Made by a program: the position numbers and the translations under genes. A stretch of 64,000 nt of DNA from Taxawa tesnikishii (nom. ined.) (lineage: Eukaryota > Ascomycota > Dothideomycetes > Dothideales), in the NCBI GenBank assembly GCA_030247885.1, contig JAPDRO010000008.1:434001-498000 (forward strand), in the 5' to 3' direction. The notes under the pieces were generated by a model. The model searched no databases and had not been told where the DNA came from. It was given only the letters and a program-made list of their open reading frames with translations. Shown piece after piece: positions 13,001-22,500 of the stretch (position 1 is the first letter of the stretch; every line of letters starts with the position of its first letter).

Positions 13001-13925
13001 AAGCTGACGCATTCTGGAAATGCCCCTGCAAGTATCAACCTCCCAAGCTTTTGTCTCACTCATCCGCCAGAGTTTGACGAGTCTGTCATCACCCGCAGAC
13101 ACGATCAGGGGCAGAGTTGGATGGAACGAAACCCAGTTGACTCCGCGATCATGTCCTTCCAGGACAAACTTGACCACCGCATCCGTGTTGCCGAACATAT
13201 CCGCTTGGTTTGCGTTGGCGCGTGCCATCTGGTCTTCGAAGGTCATAGAGGTCGGAGCGGAATGCTTCTTGCGCAGGCCAGAGATATCCCAGACTCTTAC
13301 GGACTGATCCAAAGACGCCGAGACAACCAAGTCCTCCTTGGGGTGAAACTGCGCGCACATGGCGTAATGGTTATGCCCGGTCATTGTGCAGACTATAGTT
13401 TCTATCAGCTCCTGCTCCTCTCTGGCATACCGACTTATCCGTACTCAACGATCTGTTTTGCCAGTTCCATATCCTGATGGTCTGGTCGTCTGAGGCGGAA
13501 ATGATCCACGGGAGCTCGTGGTGGAAGAAGACAGTTCTTACGTAGTCCAGATGACCGTTGAGCGTGAACAGACACCTCCTTGTCTGGTATGACCATACTT
13601 TGATTTTGTAGTCGTCTCCACCAGAGACAAACAAAGGTTGGGTCTTGTGGAAGTCAACACCGCGCACTGGTCCGTCATGTTCCTCGAAGCGGTCGATCAG
13701 GGTGCCCATACGGTAATCCCATAGCTGGATGGTGGAAGAGTGAAGGGAGACGAGGATCCATGGGCTGCGAAGGTCAGTATGGAGTCGACAGCTGACGCGA
13801 AGCTTGCTGACCGCTTGGGATGAAATGCAATGCCTTTGGCTCTCGAGGATTTCGACTCGAACTGAACAAGTGGTCAGTATAGCCAGGATCCCTCGTATGT
13901 CTCAGTGACTTGCCTTGGTCAACAT
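10028..13925 (-). CDS. COP1: coatomer subunit alpha (alpha-COP)
   Basis: Alpha subunit of the COPI coat, for retrograde Golgi-to-ER traffic. Six exons on the minus strand: 13925-13914, 13861-13812, 13764-13445, 13392-10672, 10618-10325 and 10269-10028. This is about 1,213 residues, the normal family length. Residues 1-320 form a WD40 propeller ([53 protein letters not shown]). A second propeller, the helical solenoid and the conserved C-terminal domain ([27 protein letters not shown]) follow. The first exon is only MLTK and its intron begins GC rather than GT (AAG|GCAAGT). Three single-base gaps break the frame: the G run at 12659-12663, the C run at 13023-13026 and the T run at 10263-10267. 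One extra base at each gives the expected sequence. With the last correction the 55-nt intron 10270-10324 (GTAAGT..CACAG) is in phase. Confidence 0.95.
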
Positions 13926-15153
13926 GGTAGGGTAGGACTGCGACATTTTGGGCTAGGAGGGGAAGCCGCAGCTTCAAAGCATAGAAAGTTGTGCGCAGTT
14001 CAATGGGAGCTGGAAAGGCTGGCAGCTCAGGATTGCCGCTGTTGCGTATCGAGTTGACAGATTGCAATGAAGGTAAGCAATGTTGACCCTTCAGAAGCGG
14101 GTTGACGGTGAATGAATGGAGTAGGGTGCAGGAGTTGCTTTACATGCCACCTAATGCTTCGACTCCAACAACGTTGCGAGCGTCCTAACATTCAGGGACA
14201 GCAGCCTTGGCAGAACCCCTTCAAAATGATGGAAACTTGCGCTTTGACAAGACTAAGGTACTATAAGACTTCTAACGCAGCATGTATCTGGTCGGTCCAT
14301 ACGCCTTGCCTTAGGGTGCCTATAATGCTAAAAGATGATTCATCAACCAAGCAAGGCACTCCCTACCTAAGAACGGTCTGGACGTGCGATAACAAATCTA
14401 TCATTACGAACATTATGACAACCCGGCATCATTACAAACATTAGCTTTTGGCAACACGTGACGTTGGTGGAGTGAGAGGAGGAATGGAGAAGACAGACAG
14501 ACAGACAGACAGAGCATCTTCCGCTTTCTGCCGATGTACAAATGCTCCCCGACAGCCTTGTATTCGGAGTGCGTCCGCACCCACTTGCAACGCGCTCAAC
14601 TGATGGGGCGTCTCTCGTAGGTCGTAGGTACGCGCGCCAATCACGCGTCATCTACCAACCGATCCCGCCGAGTGCTTCCATCTGTTCCATCCGCTTCCTT
14701 CACCTTCAACTTCACCTTTCCGTGACAGTAGACTTTCTTCGCTCGCTTCGTAAGAATTATCTGCAACGTTACAGCACCAGCTGAATCAAGGTCTTCGTTC
14801 TCAAAGGGGGCTACGCTGCCTGATCTCACATACATCGGCAGTCATACTGAAGGCAGCCGTTCCCCGCGGTCGACTTAGAACAAGGGAACCCCTCCATCTT
14901 CAGGACTTGTTAGCCAGCATCCGGACGACTAGCTCCCGCTCTGTGGTACTCGAACCGGACCGCCAAGCTGCTCGAGGAAGTAGAAAGTCTATTGTAGAGC
15001 CCACGATGAGATTGCTTGGAGCTAGCATTCACCTCGTTCCGCAAGCTCAGCACTGCGGCCCGCCGAACGTGCCTTGATCCAGGCCGTGGCATACCTTTCC
15101 CATCAATCATTCCTCATCTCCTACGGCCTGCTGCATCCGTCGCTCGTGTCGTA
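13926..15153. other. divergent intergenic: alpha-COP and acidic orphan promoters
   Basis: 1.2 kb between divergently transcribed genes, so it should hold two promoters. It includes the AGAC repeat listed separately. A reverse-strand GGTTCGAGT near 14949 resembles a tRNA B box, but no A box or acceptor stem accompanies it. Confidence 0.55.
14490..14513. repeat. (AGAC)n microsatellite
   Basis: About six tandem AGAC units in the divergent intergenic region. Confidence 0.9.
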
Positions 15154-15870
15154 ATGCCCACTCCGGAGTCGCATGCGCCATTCTACGGCCTTCATCCAGC
15201 GTCACCGCCACCAACCCCTTCCGCTGCAAAGTCCAATGTACCGGACATTAAGTTTCATCCCGGCCGCAGTCCGACCGCCTACCGAACCTCAAGGTTACAT
15301 TCTCATGGCTCTGATGTTGTCGTGGAAGAATTGTCGGATGATGACGTTGGGTACGCAAGCGATATAGAGGTCCTGCGCCCAGACGAGTTGGAGGAGGTAG
15401 AGAGCGAGAGCGAGTCAAGTGATGGCCAGGACTCAGAAGACAAAAGAGACCCCCACGCAGCTATTGTTCGGCGGATGAGCAAGCTGCACTGCGAAGACAC
15501 GGGCTTGTCCGAGCGGAGACAAAGGCAGATTCGCAAACGGTGGGGCTCAGGGCTATTCAAGCGCACACACAGTCAGACTTTAGGAAGCGACCCGGAAACC
15601 GACTATGTTGGGGCGATGGATGACCAAGACGTAACGACGCGTAGATTGCGCCGGCGAGTCCGTGGACCAGATGACCGCTCATCGCTGATATTTGAAGACG
15701 TCAACGGCGCTGGACAGTCAGAGCAGGGAGAGCGGAGCAGTGTCGGAACTCCTTCGCGACCTGGCTCATCGTCCCGCGAGGATCAATCTTTGTCATCCTT
15801 GCCTTTCTGGGTGCTCGAGGATCCAATGGAGGTCGATTCCGCTCAGAGCTGCGCCACATCAGCTACGTAG
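15154..15870 (+). CDS. acidic, low-complexity hypothetical protein
   Basis: A 238-residue protein of unknown function from the ATG at 15154. The frame is open further upstream to 15016, but MPTPESHAPFYG is the more natural start. No domain is recognised. An acidic middle part (VVVEELSDDDVGYASD, EEVESESESSDG) precedes a basic patch around residues 105-150 (VRRMSKLHCEDTGL, SERRQRQIRKRWGSGLFKR), then serine- and arginine-rich tails. The charge pattern suggests a nuclear protein. The block from MSKLHCE to RTHSQTLG has the look of a conserved motif in filamentous ascomycete proteins, which is recollection and not proven here. It is transcribed away from alpha-COP and is uninterrupted. Confidence that it is a gene is moderate. 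Confidence 0.65.
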   Translation: MPTPESHAPFYGLHPASPPPTPSAAKSNVPDIKFHPGRSPTAYRTSRLHSHGSDVVVEELSDDDVGYASDIEVLRPDELEEVESESESSDGQDSEDKRDPHAAIVRRMSKLHCEDTGLSERRQRQIRKRWGSGLFKRTHSQTLGSDPETDYVGAMDDQDVTTRRLRRRVRGPDDRSSLIFEDVNGAGQSEQGERSSVGTPSRPGSSSREDQSLSSLPFWVLEDPMEVDSAQSCATSAT

Positions 15871-16654
15871 GTCGATCACTGACTACACGCTTAATTGTAA
15901 GCTTGTTTTTTCTGCACGGCCTGGTTGCACAGCCCGATCCAGAATCCATGTCCCCCATGCATGGCAGCATGTGGCGGTGCCGGCGTTGTGGTATGAGCAA
16001 GAAGCTTATGGTTGATAGACTTGTCACTCTACGTGTTGCAAATAGAAACAAAACAACAACAACAGTCTACAACGTTTGCCAAGAATACTTGTGGCTTTGT
16101 AAGCTCTATTCTCAGTTCCTAGCATGGGCCGAGATTTGCTTAGTCTCAGTGCTTCGCTATAGCGCTTACATTTTACGCCCTATCCAACCATCGTTATGAG
16201 GAGTAATGGTAGCCCATTTTCCTTTTCGATCGCCTCGGTTTGGCTGAAGAACGGATCGGATAATATGGCGACTGCGAAGGATTCTGCTAGCGACATGTCT
16301 GCGGAGTTGCCGCAACGCATCACCGCATCGCATGGCAATATTGGCAGCTGACGTGAGGACTGGGCTAGCATCGCATGCAGTAAGCATTCTATTTCCAGTT
16401 CATCCGCACGGAAGCGATCTCTCTCAGCGAATCGTATTTCCAGAACGGGAAGACACTCCAGAACGCTGCCTACGACGCGTATCTGTACATAAGGAGCCAT
16501 GCGCCGTGCTCATTGAGTCTTTTTCTCATCACAGAATACAAACAACCAAACCGTCAAAGCAACAGATTTCCTATCTCTTTTCCTTTTTTTATTTCCTCAT
16601 TTCCTTACTGTTATCGCACATTCTTTAGGCCTCAAGACCATCAATCTTTTCGTA
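15871..16654. promoter_or_regulatory. cupin promoter region with pyrimidine-rich tract
   Basis: About 780 bp upstream of the cupin gene. A strongly pyrimidine-rich stretch at 16569-16628 (TTTCCTTTTT-type) lies just before the start codon, as is common in well-expressed fungal promoters. An antisense open frame at 16180-16500 has no recognisable domain and is not called. Confidence 0.4.
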
Positions 16655-17514
16655 ATGTCTTCTATGATCGCCAAAGCCTTTATTGCCGCGCTCGCCGCCG
16701 GAGCTGCGCAAGCTCTTCCCTACGCTCCTTCAGCCAACACCACCTCCTCCACTGGCTACACTGGCGCCAGCACCACCTACGCGCCCTCGTCCACGGGCGC
16801 ACCAGTCCCTGCGGCTTCTATCGACCCTAACTTTGTCCGCAAGCTCATTGACGAGCCAACTCAGGTCCAGCGCTTCAACGACCTGTTGACTGTGGACGGC
16901 AACGGTACCACTCTCCTCGATGATGAGACGCTGAGGTCGCGCCTCGTCTTCGACTTCAACGAGGCGGCCGACAAACTCGTCCAGGCCGGTGGTCGTGGCG
17001 TTGCACTCGCCAACCAGGCCAAGTTCCCCATCGTCGCCGGAGAGGGCATCTCGGTCGCCATGGCCTTCCTCAACCCCTGCGGCATGAACACCCCGCACAT
17101 CCACCCACGCGCCACCGAGTTCCTGACCGTCACCAGCGGCACCGTCATGACCGGCTTCGTTCTCGAGAACGGCTTCCTGCCCCTCCCCGGCGGCCTCACC
17201 ACGCAGATCAACACCACCCTGAGCGCCAACCAGGGCACCGTGTTCCCCAGGGCAGCATTCACTTTCAGTTTAACCCCACCTGCGACAACGCCACTTTCGT
17301 CGCTGCGCTCAACAGTGCCGATCCGGGTGCGAGCCAGATCGCCCAGAACTTCTTCTCTCTGGATGCTGGTATAGTTGATGCCTCCATTGGTTTCAACAAC
17401 ATCCCCGAGCAAATCACTCCAGACACCATTGAGCAATTCCGTCAGCACATCCCTCCTAACCTTGCTCTGGCCGTGGACGAGTGCAAGAAGACCTGCTACC
17501 CCGGCAAATACTAA
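16655..17514 (+). CDS. secreted germin-like cupin-domain protein
   Basis: A single-exon, secreted cupin of about 286 residues. A signal peptide covers about residues 1-21 (MSSMIAKAFIAALAAGAAQA), followed by a Ser/Thr-rich linker and a germin-type cupin_1 domain. Motif 1 reads GMNTPHIHPRATEFLTVTSG, with the H-x-H..E metal ligands. Motif 2 reads FPQGSIHFQFNP, with the fourth ligand His. Motif 2 appears only if one C is added to the four-C run at 17245-17248; as given, the frame runs into a stop at 17374. With the correction the protein continues to CKKTCYPGKY and a TAA at 17512. Such fungal extracellular cupins are often found among spherulin- or germin-like wall proteins; the activity is unknown. 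Cysteines near the C-terminus suggest a disulfide. Confidence 0.88.
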
Positions 17515-18055
17515 ACAAGTTCTGCACGACGAAGCCACGAAACAGGTTGTGAAGAGAAGGTCTGTTTTTGGCAAGGGTCTGACTATTGCATAGCGGTTGG
17601 CGTTTTCCGATTTTGAAGCATTATCAACGGTCTTGGGGTTTTTGGGTATTTGCGCTCTGTTGCTTTGTTTTGTCCTTTTTCTTTGCGACTACATGTACCT
17701 AGAAAACCTTTTTCTCGACAGTCCTTACCGAGTTATCTATTTCAGACCCGAGAATCTGGCAACTTCCCCGCTACGCTTGTTGCTCTGCGCTTTGTTATCT
17801 CAGACCCTACACCCACTCGAGATCGCATAGCGGAAACCCGCCATAGCCAAATACATCTTTCAGGGATGCTGTGGATCTGTGGTGTCCAAAGAGTGAGTTT
17901 TGACGTGGATAGAATGCGTTGACCTTCGAGTCGATTAAAATGATCACAACCAGTCTGGTGGCTCAGAATGCCAGTTGATTCTTACTTCCTCGAAATGCCC
18001 TATGCCTGTCATCATGCATATAGCATGCGTTTCTCAGAGACGGCGCTTCGCTGGC
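17515..18055. other. convergent intergenic
   Basis: About 540 bp between the converging cupin and the small membrane protein gene. No feature seen. Confidence 0.55.
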
Positions 18056-18725
18056 TCAATTGAACCAGGTCACGCCCCTGATGTAGTAATCGCACAAATA
18101 CCCAGCGACGATTGCGTAGACCCCTTTGTGCACCAGATCGATAACCCTGACCAGATTAGTCTGCGCCATACCGATAGGTTGTAATCGAACACTCACTGCT
18201 CGTTGATAGGCCAAGTCCACGGTAGAGCGCTGGTACCTGCCGTATTCTCGGCGAGCTGATCAGAAACGATCCTGATGCCTGTGAACATGAAGCTGGCGAA
18301 AGGCCCGATAATACCGTAGTAGCTCATGATGGCGCGGATGGGTGCGTTGAGTATAGCCATGCCATAGTGATGAACTTGGTTCAGGATATCTGGATGGCGG
18401 TCACGTGACAGGTTAAAGAGGTTGCCGGTAGTGTGGCCCGGCACGTAGGAGGCAGGACGGTGAGTGATGAGCTGTTCGGCCCAGTTGCTGAAGGTCATGC
18501 TGGGACGATTAGCGGCTTGTATCGAAGTGGAGCGCAGATCGTGCAAGATGGAATGAAGGAAGAGCGAAGGAGGTGTGCTTCGCAAGAGGATAACTCGTCT
18601 GGACAAAGACATGCCAACAGGCGTACTCACACAAGACCGCCGATTGCGCCAGCACCAAGGCCGATGGCCACAGCCTGGCCGAAGGAGACTCGTGGATGCT
18701 TTGGATAAGTCGACTTGGGATCCAT
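18056..18725 (-). CDS. small putative membrane protein, unknown function
   Basis: A spliced 162-residue protein. Exons on the minus strand are 18725-18631, 18499-18197 and 18146-18056. Both joins are phase-consistent (GLV|MTFSNWAEQL and NEQ|VIDLVHK). It begins MDPKSTYPKH and ends GVTWFN. Two or three hydrophobic segments are visible: AVAIGLGAGAIGGL (about 18-32), IIGPFASFMFTGI (about 89-102) and GVYAIVAGYLCDYY (about 140-155). The spacing and the central RHPDILNQVHHYGMAIL block look like a conserved Pezizomycotina family, but I cannot name it or give a function. Intron 1 (131 nt) is longer than most neighbours. Because no single open frame covers it, it is easily missed. It converges with the cupin gene. 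The gene call is solid; the role is unknown. Confidence 0.75.
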
Positions 18726-19520
18726 GGTTGAGAGGGGTTGCCCTGCAGCAGCTGTGAATCCGGGATTAGATGGTATGGGTGTTGACAGAGTCAGATCAAG
18801 CTGATTGCTAAGGTGGTAGGAGGAAGAAGGTCAAAGAGAACGGTGGGTTTCCTGTGGTTGATGGCAGACGAACGTAGTGCCAACACTTGTCGCGTCAATT
18901 ATTCGTCATTCCATCATCACGGTGGTGAGTTGGCTTCTGTTCCCATTGCGGGGGTTTTTTTTAAATATGATTGCTGATTTAGTTACTGAAAAGCATAGCG
19001 AGACAGTCCGGAAGGCTAACAAATAGATGCGTGGAGTTTTGCTGCACTGATATAAGGTTTGATAATGCAGATCATTTCGAAACAGCGCATTACTCTCCGA
19101 ACAAGAGACGTTTCGTCAACAAGCCCAGAGGCTGCATATCAGAGACCGGCCCTTTTAACGTTACAACAGAACCGCGGCAGCGCTGTCAATGCCAACAACC
19201 CGGAGAGCAGCCGTTAAGTTCCCTATTCCCGAAAACTCCCAACGCGGCTGGTCTTCCCTGTTCAGCCCACATGAGGGTATCCAACATAAATTCGCCCATG
19301 CATTAAACCCCTTGAAGGACACAATGCGACTCTTTCAAACACAGCATGACGCCTCGCAGTCAATCCTAACGGAGTACAACGTCGCAGCTAAAACATGGAA
19401 TGGCAAACTGAAACCTGTAGTGTATCTCTAGCCGGTACTGTTAGAACCCGGTTTCGGTCGTGTAGGTATGTTCACCGGTGTCGTTTCTTCCTTCTCACGT
19501 TCTGCGGCAGCAGCACTCGC
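18726..19520. other. intergenic: membrane-protein promoter and kinase 3' flank
   Basis: About 800 bp between two minus-strand genes. No supported feature. Confidence 0.55.
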
Positions 19521-22500
19521 TTACGGAGAGGTCGCAGCCGCCGTCGCCTGTTGGTTGGCGCTCTTCTGTCCTTTGGCTGCTTGGTCGAGAACTTCTCGCG
19601 CTAGGCGATTGGCGTCTTCTTGAAGAGAAGGGATGGACTCATTGGGTTGATTCAGGTAACCCTCGAGCATTTGTTTCAGAACGTGTGCACTGCGAGTGTC
19701 GTCAGTTTCTGCTATCGCCTTAAGCCCGTACGGGTGAATTTGCACTTACCGAACTGGCTTGGCGAGGTAGTTGTTCATGCCAGCCTCCAAGCACTTCTCG
19801 CGATCGCCGCGGATGGCCGACGCCGTCATGGCGATGACCAAAACTTCCCTCACTGTAGGGTCGGGATGCTTCCGGATCTCGCGCGTGGCATGGTAGCCGT
19901 CCAGAACAGGCATTTGAACGTCCATGAGCACCAGGTGGAATGGTTTGCCTTCTTTGCTGGCTCTTGTTAGGGCATCAACAGCCTGCTGCCCATCGCTGAA
20001 GGCTTCACACTGGAAGTTGAGCCTGCGTACAAAGTTGATGGCAATGCGCTGGTTTATAGGATTGTCCTCAGCAATGCAGATCTTCAGCTGATCTCGGGGT
20101 ATCGATGCTAGGTTGATGTGAGGATTTGCCGAAGGTTCTGCGCTCGCTTCAGTGGGCGAGAAGATGGCCATTGGATCGGCGGCCTTGCGAGTCGCAGCAA
20201 CGGTCTGGCCACCGACAGTAGGCAGCACTTTCTGGAACGCTAAGGTGAACGAGACAGTCGTGCCGACTCCTGGAGTACTAGTCATCCAGATTGTGCCCTT
20301 CATGACATTCTCGATAATAGCTTTGCAAATGCTCAATCCAAGACCCGTCCCGCCATAGCTGCGAGCAGTGCTACTGTCGGCTTGGCTGAACGGCAGGAAC
20401 AGCTTCTTACGCTGCTCTTCGGATATTCCAATGCCGGTATCGCTGACGCTGCATGTGACGGTGATCGTTGTATCGTCCTCCTTGTCAACAACTGCTTTGA
20501 CAGTTACGGTACCTCTCGCGGTAAATTTGTATGCGTTCGATAGGAGATTCATAAAGATCTGATGCAGGCGCACTGGATCGCCCATAACCAGCATGTTCCT
20601 GTCCAACTCCAGCTGCTCCACGGTCTGTAGGCCACGCTCCATGTTGGTATAAGAGAGCGCCCTCACCACTTCTGAAATGGTTTCCGTAAGTGACAGTTGG
20701 ACGTTGAACATCTGCATCTTTCCCGCTTCTAACTTGGAAAAATCAAGGATGTCGTTGATGACGGAGAGCAAGGTGTCAGCACAGACGCGGATGCTATCCG
20801 CATAGCTTTCCTGCTCTCCGTTGAGTTTGCTTGCCTTGAGAAGTTCCGACATGCCAATAACGCCGTTGAGAGGGGTACGCAGCTCGTGCGACACGTTGGC
20901 GAGGAACATCGATTTTGCCTTGGCGGCCTCTTCCTTCAGCCTAACCATCTCCATGGCTTTGGCTTCTGCAACCTTCGCCTTGCGTTCTGACTCTCGAGCC
21001 TGGGCCAAGGACTGTTTCTGAATCTCCAGCATAGAGGCATTACTGGCCGATACCTTCTCTAACTTCTTGAACAGCAGAGCATTGGCGATCGAGATGGAGA
21101 TCTGGTTGACCAGGAGGCGAAGAACCGTCACGTTGCGCTCGGTGAAGGAGCTGGGTGGGCCTTCGATGTAGATAGCTCCCAAAAGAACGTTGTCGCCGTG
21201 CAAGATGGGCAGCGCAACCATGGACCTGCCCTCAGGGTGCTTGTTGCGCCAGGAAGTAGGAACGTTCGCGAACCGCTCATCGTCAAAGACATTGTGCACA
21301 AAGACGTCCTCTTTGAAGCGTAGAACGTACAGGGTGACCTGTCTGGCAACCGGGTCCTCCACTTTTTCGAGTGGTTGTCCGATGTCTTGCGTCGTGCTCC
21401 CTTCAGAACCACCGATAGCGGCTATGCACCATCCCACGTCGTCGTCATTCACTACCAACCCACACAACTCAGCGCCTGTCGACTCGACTATGATATCTGT
21501 CAGCTTTGCGAGTAGTTTGTCGACATTTAGCTCAGAAGAGAGCAATTGTGATGATTCGAGAATGCTGGCCAGATCAATCATGTCCAGGCCTACCGCAGAA
21601 AGACCGGCTTGCATTGTATTGTTGTCCCGCGCTTGTTGGGTAGTATGTACTTTGGGGCTAAGCCATGCCTGAGTACGGTCTGCAGAAGACTCTGCCGACA
21701 ATCTGGCTTCATTCTGAGCAAGCTTGAGCGCTGTGTTGCCTGTGTCTGTTACATTGGTCTGCGTGGCCGCATCGGCCATCGCAAGGCTCCTGGTCCCGTG
21801 AAGAAGGAATTCGTGCTTCTCCAGGACATGTTGGGCTTTGCCAAACGCACTTATCCGTCGATATGCGGTGATAGAATCAAGGACCATGCTTCTAGCCGGC
21901 CTGGAGGATCCACGTCGTATCAAGTATTCGGCGTAAAGCTCATAACTCGTCGCTTCGTCAAGGGTGAACGAGTGCACTACAAGTGTCAGTCTAGTACTCT
22001 AAGCGAAAATGAACGACACATACCTGTGGCATGGTTGATAGATGACTCATAACAGATGATGGCACGATCAAAATCTCCGTGTTCCTCAGCAAGTTCGGCC
22101 TCAATTAGGAACATCCAGGACGCATAGTTGACATCGTTGAAACGAGAGATGTTCTGAAGCGTCTTGAGGTTGCCACGAACACGCTGTAGTAACGTGTGCC
22201 GCTGTGGGTAGTTCGGCGTATCCCGCAAAGTCGCCATGATCGACATCGACATGTAGAACATGTTGGAGTAAGTATATCGCATGCACCAAAGGCCTTTCGT
22301 GCTGTCCATAATTGAGTCTCCAAACTCGAGCGCTTCTTGGAAATACCCGAATCTGTAGAGGGTCACAAGTCTGTAGCTGTTGTAGATACTCATTGGCCTC
22401 TCAGGAGCGGATGCACGTGTGGCAATGAAGTTGCAGTATGAGCTGCTCTCGTGCTCACTGTCATCCAATACGGTAGCCGCGGATCTGACCAGAGTCTTAC

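Noticed and set aside
10028-13925. alpha-COP and the other frameshifted genes as true pseudogenes
   Set aside because: All shifts are single-base losses, the sequence between them is fully conserved, and several of the genes are essential in yeasts. A sequencing or assembly cause fits better.
14941-14965. Possible tRNA gene (reverse-strand GGTTCGAGT)
   Set aside because: No A box, anticodon arm or acceptor stem at the right spacing.
16180-16500. 106-codon minus-strand open frame before the cupin gene
   Set aside because: Composition is reasonable, but there is no motif and it lies in the promoter. Insufficient support.
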